NCBI RefSeq assembly: GCF_000721495.1
Contig: NZ_JOHY01000050.1
Span: forward strand, 1 to 64,000
Source: Streptomyces sp. NRRL F-5123
GTDB taxonomy: Bacteria > Actinomycetota > Actinomycetes > Streptomycetales > Streptomycetaceae
Length of the DNA: 64,000 nucleotides
Reading direction: 5' to 3'
The notes below the pieces were generated by a model. The model ran no database searches and was not told where the DNA came from. It worked only from the letters and a program-made list of their open reading frames with translations. How positions within the stretch are numbered: position 1 is the first letter of the stretch; every line of letters begins with the position of its first letter. A program made the translations under genes and the position numbers. This document shows positions 1 to 8,734 of this stretch, one piece after another.

Positions 1-84
1 ACCTACCCCTCCCCCCACCTCCCCCCGCACCTCACCCCGATGCGGTAGAGTATCCGCGGAGCTTCCCTCCGGGGTCGCTTTCCA

Positions 85-158
85 GCGGATGTAGTTTAAT
101 GGTAGAACATGAGCTTCCCAAGCTCAGAGCGCGGGTTCGATTCCCGTCATCCGCTCCA
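85..158 (+). tRNA. tRNA-Gly (anticodon CCC)
   Basis: A full cloverleaf can be drawn. The acceptor stem GCGGATG (85-91) pairs with CATCCGC (148-154), followed by discriminator T and an encoded CCA (156-158). The anticodon arm TGAGC / GCTCA encloses the loop TTCCCAA, giving anticodon CCC, which reads GGG glycine codons. The T arm has the usual GGTTCGATTCC core. A strong hairpin follows at once. The 3' half of this gene is repeated three more times downstream, so the locus is the integration target of a family of mobile elements. Confidence 0.96.
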
Positions 159-176
159 TTGATAAGCCCCAGGTCA
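115..176 (+). repeat. att copy 1 (3' half of tRNA-Gly plus start of terminator)
   Basis: These 62 bases, from the anticodon loop to the middle of the terminator hairpin, recur without a mismatch at 27812-27873. The tRNA part (44 bases) recurs with one change at 30927-30970 and two changes at 38250-38293. A tRNA 3' end repeated directly on both sides of accessory DNA is the classic attL/attR footprint of a tyrosine-recombinase element. The intact tRNA marks this as the reconstituted side. Confidence 0.85.
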
Positions 177-191
177 GCGACCTGGGGCTTA
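163..191 (+). terminator. Hairpin terminator of the tRNA-Gly gene
   Basis: A perfect 13-bp inverted repeat (TAAGCCCCAGGTC with its complement, loop AGC) sits four bases after the tRNA CCA. It is followed by GTTGTTG, a weak T-rich tail. Near copies of the same hairpin follow two of the downstream att copies and one also occurs at 2465-2503. Confidence 0.8.
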
Positions 192-987
192 GTTGTTGCC
201 TAGACCAATTCGAGCTTGGCGCGCCATATCCGTGCCATTGAGCGGCGAATTGCGGGACTTGAATGCGCCGGATGACCGCGACTGACCGCCGGACACCGAG
301 ACTCTCTCGAATGACGAGACGCATTTCAAGTGAGGTGCGTCATAGATAATTGCGAACAGTGTCCCCATTCACCCTTCTACGTCCCCCCGAAGCGATGCCA
401 AAGTCCCGGGTGAGAGCGGGCGCACCGCCCACCGACCCCCAGGTCGACGGGCCGTGCCACTGCCGTGCCATAGCGGACCATGTCGTCACCCCTCCGCTAC
501 TGGCCCGGAGTTGGATTCGCTGTCGCCGTCCCCCGCAAAAACGGGGACGAAGCGGCCGTCGTTGAAGGTCATGGACCAGTCGCTGATCCCCACGGGGCGA
601 AGGCAGCGTCTTCGTCGATTCCGCCCGCGACCCTTCGCGACGGAACACGCCCGGAAGCCCGACCGCATGAACCGCGACGACCTGAAATCCGCCCTCGCCC
701 CACGACAACAGCAGCTCGGCACCTGCCGCATGGGCAGAGCTCCATGAGGGTGCCGCTCGGTCAAGCAACGGGAACAGTCTGGTTGGGCTGTCCCGCGGGC
801 TGAACCTGTCTGCGCGCCAAAGGCGTCCGGCACCGATCGGGACTTCCCCGACCGAACGATCGCCGACCAGGCCGCACCGGTCTCCTCTGACTGCGCGCGA
901 GCAGTCAAGTTCGTGTCCCTCGTGCGTTGGCGGTAGCTGACCCGGCAGCCGGAGCAGTCCCCGAGCATTTTTGCCGTGCCTAGTGCC
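192..987. other. Gene-poor stretch between tRNA-Gly and CRISPR array 1
   Basis: I see no convincing gene. Open frames on both strands are not supported by a ribosome binding site or a recognisable family. A minus-strand reading near 480-590 has the look of a decayed coding end (peptide ISDWSMTFNDGRFVPVF before a stop) but no start or homologue I recognise. The first 40 bases after the terminator resemble the sequence after att copy 3 (TTGTTG, then C-T-A/G-G-ACCA). Confidence 0.5.
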
Positions 988-2168
988 GGGTTCATCCCCC
1001 ACGAGCGCGGGGAGCAGTCCGCCGAGTCCCAGCCAGCAGCCCAGCAGTTGGGTCCATCCCCGCGGGCGCGGGGAGCAGGCCGCGACCGTGGCCCTGGCGC
1101 TGCACGCGGTGGGTCCATCCCCGCGGGCGCGGGGAGCAGCCTGCGAGCCGTCGTCGACAACCACCCACACGGGGTCCATCCCCGCGGGCGCGGGGAGCAG
1201 CCGTCCGCGAGGCGGATACGGGCGAAGACGTCGGGTCCATCCCCGCGGGCGTGGGGAGCAGGAGGACGAACCGCCTGCGGCGGCGATGACCTTGGGTCCA
1301 TCCCCGCGGGCGCGGGGAGCAGGTGTCCGAGCCGTAGCCGGTCTGCCCGACGCCGGGTCCATCCCCGCGGGCGCGGGGAGCAGGACGTGGGACACCGTCG
1401 TCGCGAGGTCTTGGAGGGTCCATCCCCGCGGGCGCGGGGAGCAGTGGCGTAGAAGGAACCCAAACGCGCCCGACTAGGGTCCATCCCCGCGGGCGCGGGG
1501 AGCAGGTCTGCCGCAGATAGGTAGCAGCGACGCGCGCGGGTCCATCCCCGCGGGCGCGGGGAGCAGGTCTGCCGCAGATAGGTAGCAGCGACGCGCGCGG
1601 GTCCATCCCCGCGGGCGCGGGGAGCAGAGCGCCGCAACGCGCGAGAAAAGGAATTGGGTGGGTCCATCCCCGCGGGCGCGGGGAGCAGCTCAGCGCATGG
1701 TCAGACATCCGGCGCCCGAAGGGTCCATCCCCGCGGGCGCGGGGAGCAGTGGGTGGGTTCCCTCGTTGGGCGGCGGACTCGGGGTCCATCCCCGCGGGCG
1801 CGGGGAGCAGCTCGGCCTGCTTCTCCTCGATGGCAGCGAGGCGGGTCCATCCCCGCGGGCGCGGGGAGCAGTGGACGAGCTGGACAACGGGGAAGCGCTC
1901 GTGAGGTCCATCCCCGCGGGCGCGGGGAGCAGGCGTCCAGGCCGTCCCGCATCCGATCGGTCTCGGGTCCATCCCCGCGGGCGCGGGGAGCAGGACATGC
2001 GCCACCTGACGGGACAGGGGTCCATCCCCGCGGGCGCGGGGAGCAGCCCACCGCGGCCCCACCGACACCCGACATGGTGGGTCCATCCCCGCGGGCGCGG
2101 GGAGCAGGGCCAGCCGCTCGTGCGCACGTGGATGCCGCCGGGTCCATCCCCGCGGGCGCGGGGAGCAG
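988..2168 (-). CRISPR. Type I-E CRISPR array 1 (20 repeats, 19 spacers)
   Basis: The 29-nt repeat reads GGTCCATCCCCGCGGG then CGCGGGGAGCAG on the plus strand, with 32-nt spacers and a 61-bp period. Its reverse complement has the standard I-E form (CTGCTCCCCGCG, loop, CGCGGGGATGGACC), so the array is transcribed leftward from a leader at 2169. Repeat starts run from 988 (degenerate, 30 nt) and 1050 in 61-bp steps to 1965, then 2018, 2079 and 2140. The degenerate repeat lies at the leader-distal end as expected. Oddities: spacers 1506-1537 and 1567-1598 are identical; the spacer at 1994-2017 is only 24 nt; the repeat at 1233 has one substitution. Confidence 0.97.
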
Positions 2169-2300
2169 TCTGACTGGCCTGCGGGTTTTCCACCTGGGCA
2201 ACCCGTTTCCAACCAACTCCCAAAATTGGGACCAAAGGTGCAAAATATCGCATGCCGCCCGCTGCCTCCCCAACGAACAGAGTAGCCACGCCCCACGGCG
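2169..2300 (-). promoter_or_regulatory. Leader of CRISPR array 1
   Basis: The sequence after the last perfect repeat begins TCTGACTGGCCTGCGGGTTT and matches the flank of array 3 at 27499 (TCTGACTGACCTGCGAGTTT). Similarity continues in patches to a shared CCCCAACGAACA about 100 bp further right. Conservation next to the newest repeats of two arrays identifies it as leader, where the leftward pre-crRNA promoter and the spacer-integration signal should lie. The promoter itself was not resolved. Confidence 0.7.
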
Positions 2301-2464
2301 TGCCACGTCAGCCCGCGCGGGAATGTCGACCGCCCGAAGCCAACCGGCAGCGTCGAAGTCCGCTATGGCCGGCTCACGCCGCTTCTCCGTAGCATCCAAG
2401 GAAACGGTGGAGGGTCAACCCACCGCGGCCATGCACAGGCGTCGCGGTCCCCACTCTCTGATCA

Positions 2465-2503
2465 ATTGATAAGCCCCGGATCGGTGATCCGGGGCTTATC
2501 AAT
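2465..2503. terminator. Bidirectional hairpin resembling the tRNA-Gly terminator
   Basis: An 18-bp perfect stem (ATTGATAAGCCCCGGATC and its complement) with loop GGT. The arm shares TTGATAAGCCCC with the tRNA-Gly terminator at 161-191, but no tRNA fragment precedes it. It can end the leftward HATPase gene at 2546, and may be a leftover of a further element end. Confidence 0.65.
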
Positions 2504-2545
2504 TGTGCAAGTCAGCTCGGCGCCTACTGCCCTCGGGCGTCATCC

Positions 2546-3121
2546 TCAGCGCCCACCAGGACGCTCACCGCCGAGCGGCTCGGACACCGACGGGGCGGTG
2601 GAAACGTCGTTGGTGACGACAGCCCATACCCGCTTGCCCACGCCGTCGCGCTCGCTCACACCCCACCGCGAGCCGGTGAGGGCGTCCACGAGAAGAAGAC
2701 CCCGTCCGCATTCCTCGTCCGCGGTCACCTTCCGGAGTTCCGGCCAGTTGCCGTTGGCGTCGTGCACCTCGATGCGCACGCCACCGGGAGTCCGCTCGTA
2801 ACGCGTCTCGATCTGGCGCCCTCGAGGAGAGCGGGCGTGCCGGACCGCGTTGTTGAAGAGTTCCGAGAGGACCAGCTCGGCTGTTTCCGTAAGGCGATTC
2901 AGTCCCCAGGCCGCCAGCTCCTGGCGCAGTTCTCGCCGGGCGACTCCCACACATCGAGCGCTGTGGGGCCACCGCCTCACCACGACCGGGACTTCGTCGT
3001 CGCTTTCCGCATGCACCATCAGGCCGCTCCCCACTTGGTTTCCGTCGACGTGTCTCCGGAAGACCAAACCGGTCGGACCCTGCTGCGGGCGATGCGTCAT
3101 GCACACAGAGCGTCCACTCAT
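2546..3121 (-). CDS. HATPase (anti-sigma-factor-like) ATP-binding regulatory protein
   Basis: A 191-residue protein with a histidine-kinase-like ATPase domain of the anti-sigma/RsbW type common in Streptomyces. Visible motifs are the N-box region (LVLSELFNNAVRHARSP), an EVHDANGNWP segment and a G-box (ECGRGLLLVDALTGSRWG). It lacks a phosphoacceptor histidine domain, so it should act as a soluble ATP-binding regulator rather than a two-component kinase. The frame is open to 3415, but the part before 3121 reads as the antisense of the next gene. ATG 3121 (GCGGAA upstream) or ATG 3100 are the likely starts. It lies just downstream of the flavoprotein and XRE genes on the same strand. Confidence 0.75.
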   Translation of the reverse strand: MSGRSVCMTHRPQQGPTGLVFRRHVDGNQVGSGLMVHAESDDEVPVVVRRWPHSARCVGVARRELRQELAAWGLNRLTETAELVLSELFNNAVRHARSPRGRQIETRYERTPGGVRIEVHDANGNWPELRKVTADEECGRGLLLVDALTGSRWGVSERDGVGKRVWAVVTNDVSTAPSVSEPLGGERPGGR

Positions 3122-3159
3122 GCACGTTCCGCATAAGCAGTGCGGAACGCGAGCAGGCC

Positions 3160-3693
3160 TCAGGTGCCCGGCGCCAACAGCTCCAGCGCCTCCTCCCAGC
3201 GGAAGCGGTCCGCGCCGCCGCCCGACTTCGGGGGATGCGGCTCGTAGCTGCTGATCCGCACGCCCATCGACCGCAGGCGCGACAGGCTCTCGCCGTACGC
3301 CGGATGGGCCGCCGTCGCGCTGTTCACGTACGGCAGGACCGCGGTCGGGATACCGAGGCCGTACGCCTCGCACAGGATGCCCAGCGCCAACGTGTCCGAA
3401 ATCCCCGCCGCCCACTTGTTGATCGTGTTGAACGTCGCCGGCGCCACCGCGATCGCGTCCGCGGGCGGCAGCGGGCGCACGTCACCGGGGCGGCGCCACG
3501 CCGAACGCGCCGGGTACCCCGTCTGCTCCTCCACCGCCGCCTCGTCGACGAAGCCCAGCCCCTGGGGCGTGGCCACCACACCCACACCCCAACCCCGGCC
3601 CTGAGCCGCCGAGATGAGCGTCCCCACGTGCGGGGCCACGCCCGCCGCGCACACGACGACGTACAGGAACGGGCTCTTCGGCGAAGCGTTCAC
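3160..3693 (-). CDS. Flavoprotein (phosphopantothenoylcysteine-decarboxylase-like fold)
   Basis: A 177-residue protein of the flavoprotein/HFCD family, which binds FMN and in characterised members decarboxylates peptidyl- or pantothenate-linked cysteine. Visible are an N-terminal Rossmann strand (FLYVVVCAAGVAPHVGTLIS), the conserved substrate loop PPADAIAVAPATFNTINKWAAGISD and the PYVNSA segment. Its GTG start overlaps the XRE stop (GTGA), so the two are co-translated, an arrangement frequent in Streptomyces. A second copy, nearly identical in protein sequence, sits at 28470-29015 in island 2. Substrate is unknown. Confidence 0.85.
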   Translation of the reverse strand: MNASPKSPFLYVVVCAAGVAPHVGTLISAAQGRGWGVGVVATPQGLGFVDEAAVEEQTGYPARSAWRRPGDVRPLPPADAIAVAPATFNTINKWAAGISDTLALGILCEAYGLGIPTAVLPYVNSATAAHPAYGESLSRLRSMGVRISSYEPHPPKSGGGADRFRWEEALELLAPGT

Positions 3694-4955
3694 GCGGGCA
3701 CTCCCAACCGACGGGCGAAGTGATGCAGTTCCGGCAGCGTACGACGGCGGTCACGCGCAGCCATGTCGGCCACCAACTCCAGCACGGCAGGGCGGCGCAC
3801 GTCCTGGGCGGCGCAGCTCTCGGCGATCCGCAGTGCCTGGTAGCCGTCGGCAAGGCGGCCCTGCTGGCTGTACGCGCGGGCGGCGTCTGTCCAGAGGGCC
3901 GCCCGGCGTTCCGGTACCGGGATGTGGCGGCGCATGAGCGGCCGGGCGGCCTGGAGCGCCAGCCCTGCATCGCCGAGGACGACGGACGCGTTCACGGCGT
4001 GCAACTCGACATTGGTCGAGCCGAAGTTGGACCATCGGTCGGGCTCGCCGCCCCGCATCAGCCCGGCGATCTCCCGGGCCTCGGCCAGAAAGTCCTTGAC
4101 GGAGCTGCGGTCGCCGCCCAGGCCTGCCGCCGTCACTCCCCGCAGGAGGAGCATCCCGAGGACGGCGAGATGCCGTGGAGACCGCCGGTCGTACGAGCTG
4201 GCCATCTGGTCCACGGTGTGCCGGACCAGGGTGACCGCCTGGGCGGTGTGGCGCTCGCGCGCGAGCAAGTGGGCGTGCAACCGCACGCTGGAAGCCAGTA
4301 CGACCGGGTCGCCGGACCGCTCGGCCTCCGCCATGGCCCGTCCCACGGCCAACCAGGCGTGGCCGTGATCGCCGCGCTTGAGGAGAAGGCTCACCGAGGT
4401 CTGGTACGCGGCGGCCAGCATGCCGGTTGCCTCCGAGGAGTGGACAGCGGCGCTGCGGAGGTCGGCGATGAGACCCGGCAGTTGAAGCTCCAGCTGGGCG
4501 TAGTCGCACGCGGAGAAGAGAGCCCGCACCCGCGTCATCCTGCCCGCCAGCTCGGGGAGGCTCTCCTCTCTGCTGCGCGGCGGCGGTGCGACGCCTGGAA
4601 GGAGCGACTGGACGAGTTCTCCGTACGGAACCGCAGCCGGTGCAGGTGCGGCGAGCGTGGCGACGCCCGCGGCGAGGAAGGCGCGACGGTGCATGTCTTC
4701 CATGTTCCCTCGCCCGGCGTTCCCGACGAGGGGAGCTGTCGCCAGGCCCAGCATCTCGGCAGGGATGCGGAGTTCGGCGGCAACAGCCCGCAACACGCGT
4801 AAGTCCTCCGTCCCCCTGCCCTGTTCGAGGCGGCTGATCTTGGACTGGTGGTATCCCAGCGCTGCCGCAACGTCGTTCTGGGAGCGCCTCGCGAGCGTGC
4901 GCGCATGGCGTAGGAGCTCACCGATTCTCCGCGCCTCGTCCTGCTCTGCGGCCAT
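3690..4955 (-). CDS. XRE-family helix-turn-helix transcriptional regulator
   Basis: A 421-residue regulator. Residues about 8-65 form the HTH (RIGELLRHARTLARRSQNDV then AALGYHQSKISRLEQGR). The long C-terminal part is helical and TPR-like, as in Streptomyces XRE proteins paired with flavoproteins. ATG 4955 is preceded by GGAGGGAG, whereas a much longer open frame extending to 6407 runs antisense through the next gene and is not real. It is divergent from the MurA-like operon at 5127, which it may control. A truncated copy of its 3' end is found at 29012-29247. Confidence 0.88.
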   Translation of the reverse strand: MAAEQDEARRIGELLRHARTLARRSQNDVAAALGYHQSKISRLEQGRGTEDLRVLRAVAAELRIPAEMLGLATAPLVGNAGRGNMEDMHRRAFLAAGVATLAAPAPAAVPYGELVQSLLPGVAPPPRSREESLPELAGRMTRVRALFSACDYAQLELQLPGLIADLRSAAVHSSEATGMLAAAYQTSVSLLLKRGDHGHAWLAVGRAMAEAERSGDPVVLASSVRLHAHLLARERHTAQAVTLVRHTVDQMASSYDRRSPRHLAVLGMLLLRGVTAAGLGGDRSSVKDFLAEAREIAGLMRGGEPDRWSNFGSTNVELHAVNASVVLGDAGLALQAARPLMRRHIPVPERRAALWTDAARAYSQQGRLADGYQALRIAESCAAQDVRRPAVLELVADMAARDRRRTLPELHHFARRLGVPA

Positions 4956-5126
4956 GTGCCCGGCTCCCTCCGCCCTTGCAGATCCTCCCCCTGGACAACG
5001 AGCGAGAACACCTCGCCCACCCTTCATGCGGGATCTGCATAGCCCATGCGGCACCAGCAGGTCGGATGGAGCGTCCCGGGCGGTCAACGGTTTCGTGGTG
5101 AGCCGTACCCGCCCAGGAGGCCCCGC
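4956..5126. promoter_or_regulatory. Divergent promoter region, XRE gene / MurA-like operon
   Basis: A 171-bp intergenic region between two outward-reading operons. It contains the direct repeat CATGCGG at 5025-5031 and 5045-5051, spaced exactly 20 bp (two helical turns), a layout typical of operators. Binding by the adjacent XRE protein is my inference. The ribosome site AGGAGG at 5115-5120 fixes the MurA-like start. Confidence 0.4.
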
Positions 5127-6467
5127 ATGGAATCGCAGTACCTCAATCCCCGAGGCACCGCACCGACCACGACCGCCGAGGTCATCGCCATCCGCCCTGG
5201 CCCGCCTCTCACCGGCACGGTGACTGTCGACGGCTCGAAGAACGCCGCCCTGCCGCTGCTGGCTGCGGCAGCCGTCCTCCCCTCGCCGGTGCGCCTGAAC
5301 AATCTCCCCGCGAGCAGCGACGTACACGTCATGATCACGCTCCTCCGCGAGGCCGGCCTCGACGTGGGCGGGTTCCCGGGACAGGACGACACTGTGCTCG
5401 TCGCACCGGCCAGTGCCCGGCGGCCGAATCCCGAACTCCTCAGCGCTGCGGGGCGTATCCGGGCCTCGTACTACCTGGTCCCGGCCCTTCTCGCTCTCTA
5501 CGGACGCGCTCGCCTGCCCTGGCCCGGCGGGTGCCGCATCGGCGACCGGGGCATGGAGCAGCACTTCCGGGTGTACGAGGCGTACGGCGACCGGTGTTCG
5601 AGCCATCAGCACGGCTACGAAGTCGAGTTGGGGAGCGTCACCAAGCGCACCGTGTCCGTGGCTCTTCCGTTCCGCTCCCGGGGAGCGACGGTCGTCGCGA
5701 TCCTGCGGGCGGTCGTCTCCGGATGCGAATTGCGGCTCGCCAAGCCGAACCTCTCTCCCGAAGTGCACGGCGTGATCCACGCGTTGAGGACGATCGGCTG
5801 GATTGCCGACGCCCGCCGAGATCTCCTCGTCCTCGTTCCCCCGGTCCGTCCGACGGAAGCGTCCGGCGTCTGGTCCGTGCCGGGCGACAAGGTCGAGGCC
5901 GGAACCCTCGCCTGCGCGGTCGCCGCCACCGGCGGTACTGCCCGCATCAAGGGCATCCGCGGCTGTGACGTCGCTCCCGCAGTGGCGCAACTGCGCCGAG
6001 CCGGTGTCGTGATCACCGAAGAGCCGGGCGCGCTCGTGGTGGACGCGCGGGAGGTCGGCACCGCCGACCGCTCTCTGCATGCCTCCGCGTCCCTGTCCCC
6101 GGACGGTCTGGACGCCGACTTCGAACCGTCCCTGCTGGCGTTGGCACTCGGCGTACCTGGGCACCACGCCTTCGCCGACACGATCAACCCCGGCCGCCAC
6201 GCCAACCTGATCCCCCAACTGCGCAGTATGGGAGCGGACATCGAGGAGATCTCGCCCACGCAGTGCCGGTTCACCGGTCCACAACGGCTGACGGGCGCGG
6301 GCGTGGAGACGACCGACATCCGCACCGGAGCCGCCCTTCTCATCGCGGGACTGTCCGCCGACGGCATCACCACTCTCGGCGGACTCGAACAGCTCCGCCG
6401 CGGTCACGCCGACCTGCCGGGCAAACTCCGGTCGCTCGGGGCAGACATCTGTGAAGTCGCCCCGTGA
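5127..6467 (+). CDS. MurA-like UDP-GlcNAc enolpyruvyl transferase family protein
   Basis: A 446-residue EPSP synthase/MurA superfamily protein. It keeps the enolpyruvyl-transfer signatures: the lysine motif DGSKNAALP near residue 37 and the cysteine loop WPGGCRIGDR near residue 135, equivalent to the Cys115 loop of E. coli MurA. ATG 5127 is chosen because AGGAGG lies six bases upstream. It heads an operon in which every following gene overlaps its neighbour, so it is probably a pathway enzyme rather than the housekeeping cell-wall MurA. The family also includes enzymes that move enolpyruvyl onto nucleotides in nikkomycin/polyoxin biosynthesis (NikO/PolA). The nucleotide-flavoured neighbours make a nucleotide acceptor worth considering, but that is inference. 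Confidence 0.85.
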   Translation: MESQYLNPRGTAPTTTAEVIAIRPGPPLTGTVTVDGSKNAALPLLAAAAVLPSPVRLNNLPASSDVHVMITLLREAGLDVGGFPGQDDTVLVAPASARRPNPELLSAAGRIRASYYLVPALLALYGRARLPWPGGCRIGDRGMEQHFRVYEAYGDRCSSHQHGYEVELGSVTKRTVSVALPFRSRGATVVAILRAVVSGCELRLAKPNLSPEVHGVIHALRTIGWIADARRDLLVLVPPVRPTEASGVWSVPGDKVEAGTLACAVAATGGTARIKGIRGCDVAPAVAQLRRAGVVITEEPGALVVDAREVGTADRSLHASASLSPDGLDADFEPSLLALALGVPGHHAFADTINPGRHANLIPQLRSMGADIEEISPTQCRFTGPQRLTGAGVETTDIRTGAALLIAGLSADGITTLGGLEQLRRGHADLPGKLRSLGADICEVAP

Positions 6468-7681
6468 CGCGGCGCCTTCGGCGGGTGCTCGCCACCACCG
6501 ACTTCCACTCCGCCTTCGACGACGCGGGGCCGCTGCTGACCTATCTGTCGACCGCCCGCCCGGACACCCTCGTCATGGACAGCGGCGACTTCTTCGAGGG
6601 CACCGGCTACTACCGCCTCGGCGGCGGCGCCCTCGAACGCAGCGCCCTCCTCGGGCTGTACGACGTGATCGCCCCGGGCAACCACGGCTGGCGGCACTAC
6701 TTCGAGCCCGACCTGCACCGCATCACCGTCTGCGCCAACGCGTACGGCAAGGGCAGCCACCAGCTCTTCCGCCCGGTGGACGTACGCCGGGTCGGGGACC
6801 GCACGACGGCGGTGACCGGTGTCATCGGCCCTCAGGCGTTCAACGCCGTCCCGTACGCCCAGCGTGTCGGCCAGCGTGTGACCGACCCTGCCGGAGCCCT
6901 CCACGGACTCCGGCTCGCGCACCGGGAGGTGGACTCCTGGATCGTGCTCAGCCACTCCGGCTTCGAGGAAGACCTGTGTCTCGCCGACGCCTGCCCGTTC
7001 GTCGACGTCATCTTCGCCGGTCACTGCCACGGACCCCGGTACGGCCCCGTCCGCGTCGGCGGCACGTCCGTTCTCAAGGGCTACGAACTCGGCGCCGGGT
7101 ACGCATCCGCCGAGCCGTCGGAACACGGCTGGAGAGCGCAGGTCTCCCGTTTCCCGGAGGCCGGATCACCCTTCCCGGCGGAACTAGGCGCGCTGCACAC
7201 GCAGATCGTCGCTGCCGCGCGGCAGCTCGCCGTAACGCTGGGCGCGGTGAGACCCCCGTACCGGCACACCGCTCTGGACCGCCGGGTGCTGCTGACCGAC
7301 ATCATCGACCGTCTCAGTGCGGACGCCACCGCGGACGCCGTGCTGCTCAACGAAACCGCCCTGCGGACCACCCAGCTCGGCGACGTCCTCACGCGCGCCA
7401 GCCTCCTCACCGTCGAGCCGTTCGGCAACCAGCTCGTGCGCACGGTTGTCCCTCCGGACTTCCAGCACAGCCCCGACGCTCTTGTCGCCCACCTCACGGC
7501 GTACGCGGGCCCGATCGTGGCAGCCCCGCTTCCGTTCCCGCGACGCGTCCGGACCGTCCTGACCACCGGCTACCTCGCCGACGTCCTTGCCACTCCCGCG
7601 GAGGCGACCGGTCTCCCCCTGGCTCAGGCCGTCCGGCACGCCCTCACCGAAGGGATCGACGGTGATCCTCACCGGCCCTGA
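6464..7681 (+). CDS. Calcineurin-like metallophosphoesterase (5'-nucleotidase type)
   Basis: A 405-residue hydrolase with the five metallophosphatase blocks in order: TTDFHSAFDD (D-x-H), DSGDFFEG (GD), APGNHGW (GNH, with G in place of the usual D/E), VLSHSGFEED and FAGHCHGP (GHxH). The C-terminal third resembles the UshA-like 5'-nucleotidase substrate domain. No signal peptide is seen, so it should be cytoplasmic. The GTG start overlaps the previous stop (GTGA). A role in dephosphorylating the product of the MurA-like step, or a nucleotide, fits the operon; the substrate is unknown. Confidence 0.82.
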   Translation: MTRRLRRVLATTDFHSAFDDAGPLLTYLSTARPDTLVMDSGDFFEGTGYYRLGGGALERSALLGLYDVIAPGNHGWRHYFEPDLHRITVCANAYGKGSHQLFRPVDVRRVGDRTTAVTGVIGPQAFNAVPYAQRVGQRVTDPAGALHGLRLAHREVDSWIVLSHSGFEEDLCLADACPFVDVIFAGHCHGPRYGPVRVGGTSVLKGYELGAGYASAEPSEHGWRAQVSRFPEAGSPFPAELGALHTQIVAAARQLAVTLGAVRPPYRHTALDRRVLLTDIIDRLSADATADAVLLNETALRTTQLGDVLTRASLLTVEPFGNQLVRTVVPPDFQHSPDALVAHLTAYAGPIVAAPLPFPRRVRTVLTTGYLADVLATPAEATGLPLAQAVRHALTEGIDGDPHRP

Positions 7682-8201
7682 GATCGCCGTCGCGGCCGGC
7701 GACGGACGCTTACGCATCACGCCGTTCGACCTGGACCAGGTCAACCCGAACAGCTACAACGTCCGGCTCGGATCGACCCTGCTGGTCTACGCCGACGACG
7801 TCCTCGACGCTCACCGCCCCAACCACACCCGCCGCATCGAGATCGGCACGGAGGGACACGTGCTGGAGCCTGGCCAGCTCTACCTCGGCCACACCGTGGA
7901 GCGCGTGGGCTCGGACACCTTCGTCCCGCTGCTCTTCGGCCGCTCCTCGGTCGGCCGACTCGGCCTGTTCGTGGAGATCACCGCCCCGATCGGTGACATC
8001 GGCTTCCACGGCCAGTGGACGCTGATGCTCTCCCCGGTCCGGCCGCTACGGGTATACCCCGGCATGGAGATCGGGCAGGTCATGTTCGTCGTCGCCGTCG
8101 GCCCCATCACTCCGTACGTCGGCAAGTACCAGTCGGCCGAGGGCCCGAAGCCGTCCGCTTACTGGCGCGACGTCATTCCGGCCCCAAGGACCGCGTCGTG
8201 A
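7662..8201 (+). CDS. dCTP deaminase-like protein A (Dcd/dUTPase fold)
   Basis: A 179-residue protein of the Dcd family, which deaminates dCTP to dUTP as a trimer. It shows NPNSYNVRLG near residue 28 and GRSSVGRLGL at 93-102, so the residues matching E. coli Ser111 and Arg115 are kept (S95, R99), as is Ala124 (A108). The ungapped position of the catalytic Glu138 is methionine (M122). GTG 7662 is preceded by AGGGA and overlaps the upstream gene by 20 bp. It is either inactive as a deaminase, active on another substrate, or dependent on its partner at 8198. Confidence 0.82.
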   Translation: MILTGPEIAVAAGDGRLRITPFDLDQVNPNSYNVRLGSTLLVYADDVLDAHRPNHTRRIEIGTEGHVLEPGQLYLGHTVERVGSDTFVPLLFGRSSVGRLGLFVEITAPIGDIGFHGQWTLMLSPVRPLRVYPGMEIGQVMFVVAVGPITPYVGKYQSAEGPKPSAYWRDVIPAPRTAS

Positions 8202-8734
8202 TCCTCACCGGAGCCGCCATCGCGGCAGCACACGCAGCAGGCGAGATCACCATCGAGCCCTTCGAGCCGACGCGCCTGTCCCCGAACGCCTACGACTGGC
8301 GGCTCGGCGAGACCCTGCACGTCTGCGACGGCTCCCTCGACGCCGCACGGCCGACGGACACGACCGAAATCGCCCTGGGGGCGGCTGGGGTCGTCCTTGA
8401 GCCGCAGGTCCTCTACCTGGGCGAGACGTACGAGAGGAGCCGCTCGGAGCGGTACGCACAACTGCTCAACGGCAACCGCACCATCGGCTCCCTCGGTATC
8501 TGGGTCCACGTCTCGGCGCCCCTCGGGCACCAGGGCCACGCGATCCGGTGGACGTTGGAGATCCGCGCTGCCAGGCCGGTCCGCGTCTATCCCGGCATGA
8601 CCTTCGGCAAGCTCGCCTTCCTCCACACCCTCGGTGCTGCGGCGAGCTACCAGGAGCACGGGCGAAAGTACGCGGCCAGCAAGGGTGCCGAACCCTCTCG
8701 CTTGTACGAGGAACTCGCAGGAGGCCAGCCGTGA
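8198..8734 (+). CDS. dCTP deaminase-like protein B (Dcd/dUTPase fold)
   Basis: A 178-residue paralogue of the preceding gene, beginning in the same way (VILTGAAIA) and carrying SPNAYDWRLG. Here the Ser/Arg motif is lost (NRTIGSLG in place of RSS-x-x-R), while the glutamate at the Glu138 position is present (WTLEI, E121). It therefore lacks what protein A keeps and keeps what protein A lacks. The GTG start overlaps the previous stop, with AAGGA upstream. Obligate pairing is my inference. A clamp or binding role without deamination is the alternative. Confidence 0.8.
   Translation: MILTGAAIAAAHAAGEITIEPFEPTRLSPNAYDWRLGETLHVCDGSLDAARPTDTTEIALGAAGVVLEPQVLYLGETYERSRSERYAQLLNGNRTIGSLGIWVHVSAPLGHQGHAIRWTLEIRAARPVRVYPGMTFGKLAFLHTLGAAASYQEHGRKYAASKGAEPSRLYEELAGGQP

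Noticed and set aside
340-2399. Long open frames on both strands across CRISPR array 1 with PRARGDGP / SIPAGAGS repeats
   Set aside because: They are translations of the GC-rich 61-bp repeat unit; the same peptides appear in all arrays and in several frames.
4956-6407. N-terminal extension giving a 905-residue XRE protein
   Set aside because: The extension is antisense to the MurA-like gene and has no family similarity; ATG 4955 has a good ribosome site.
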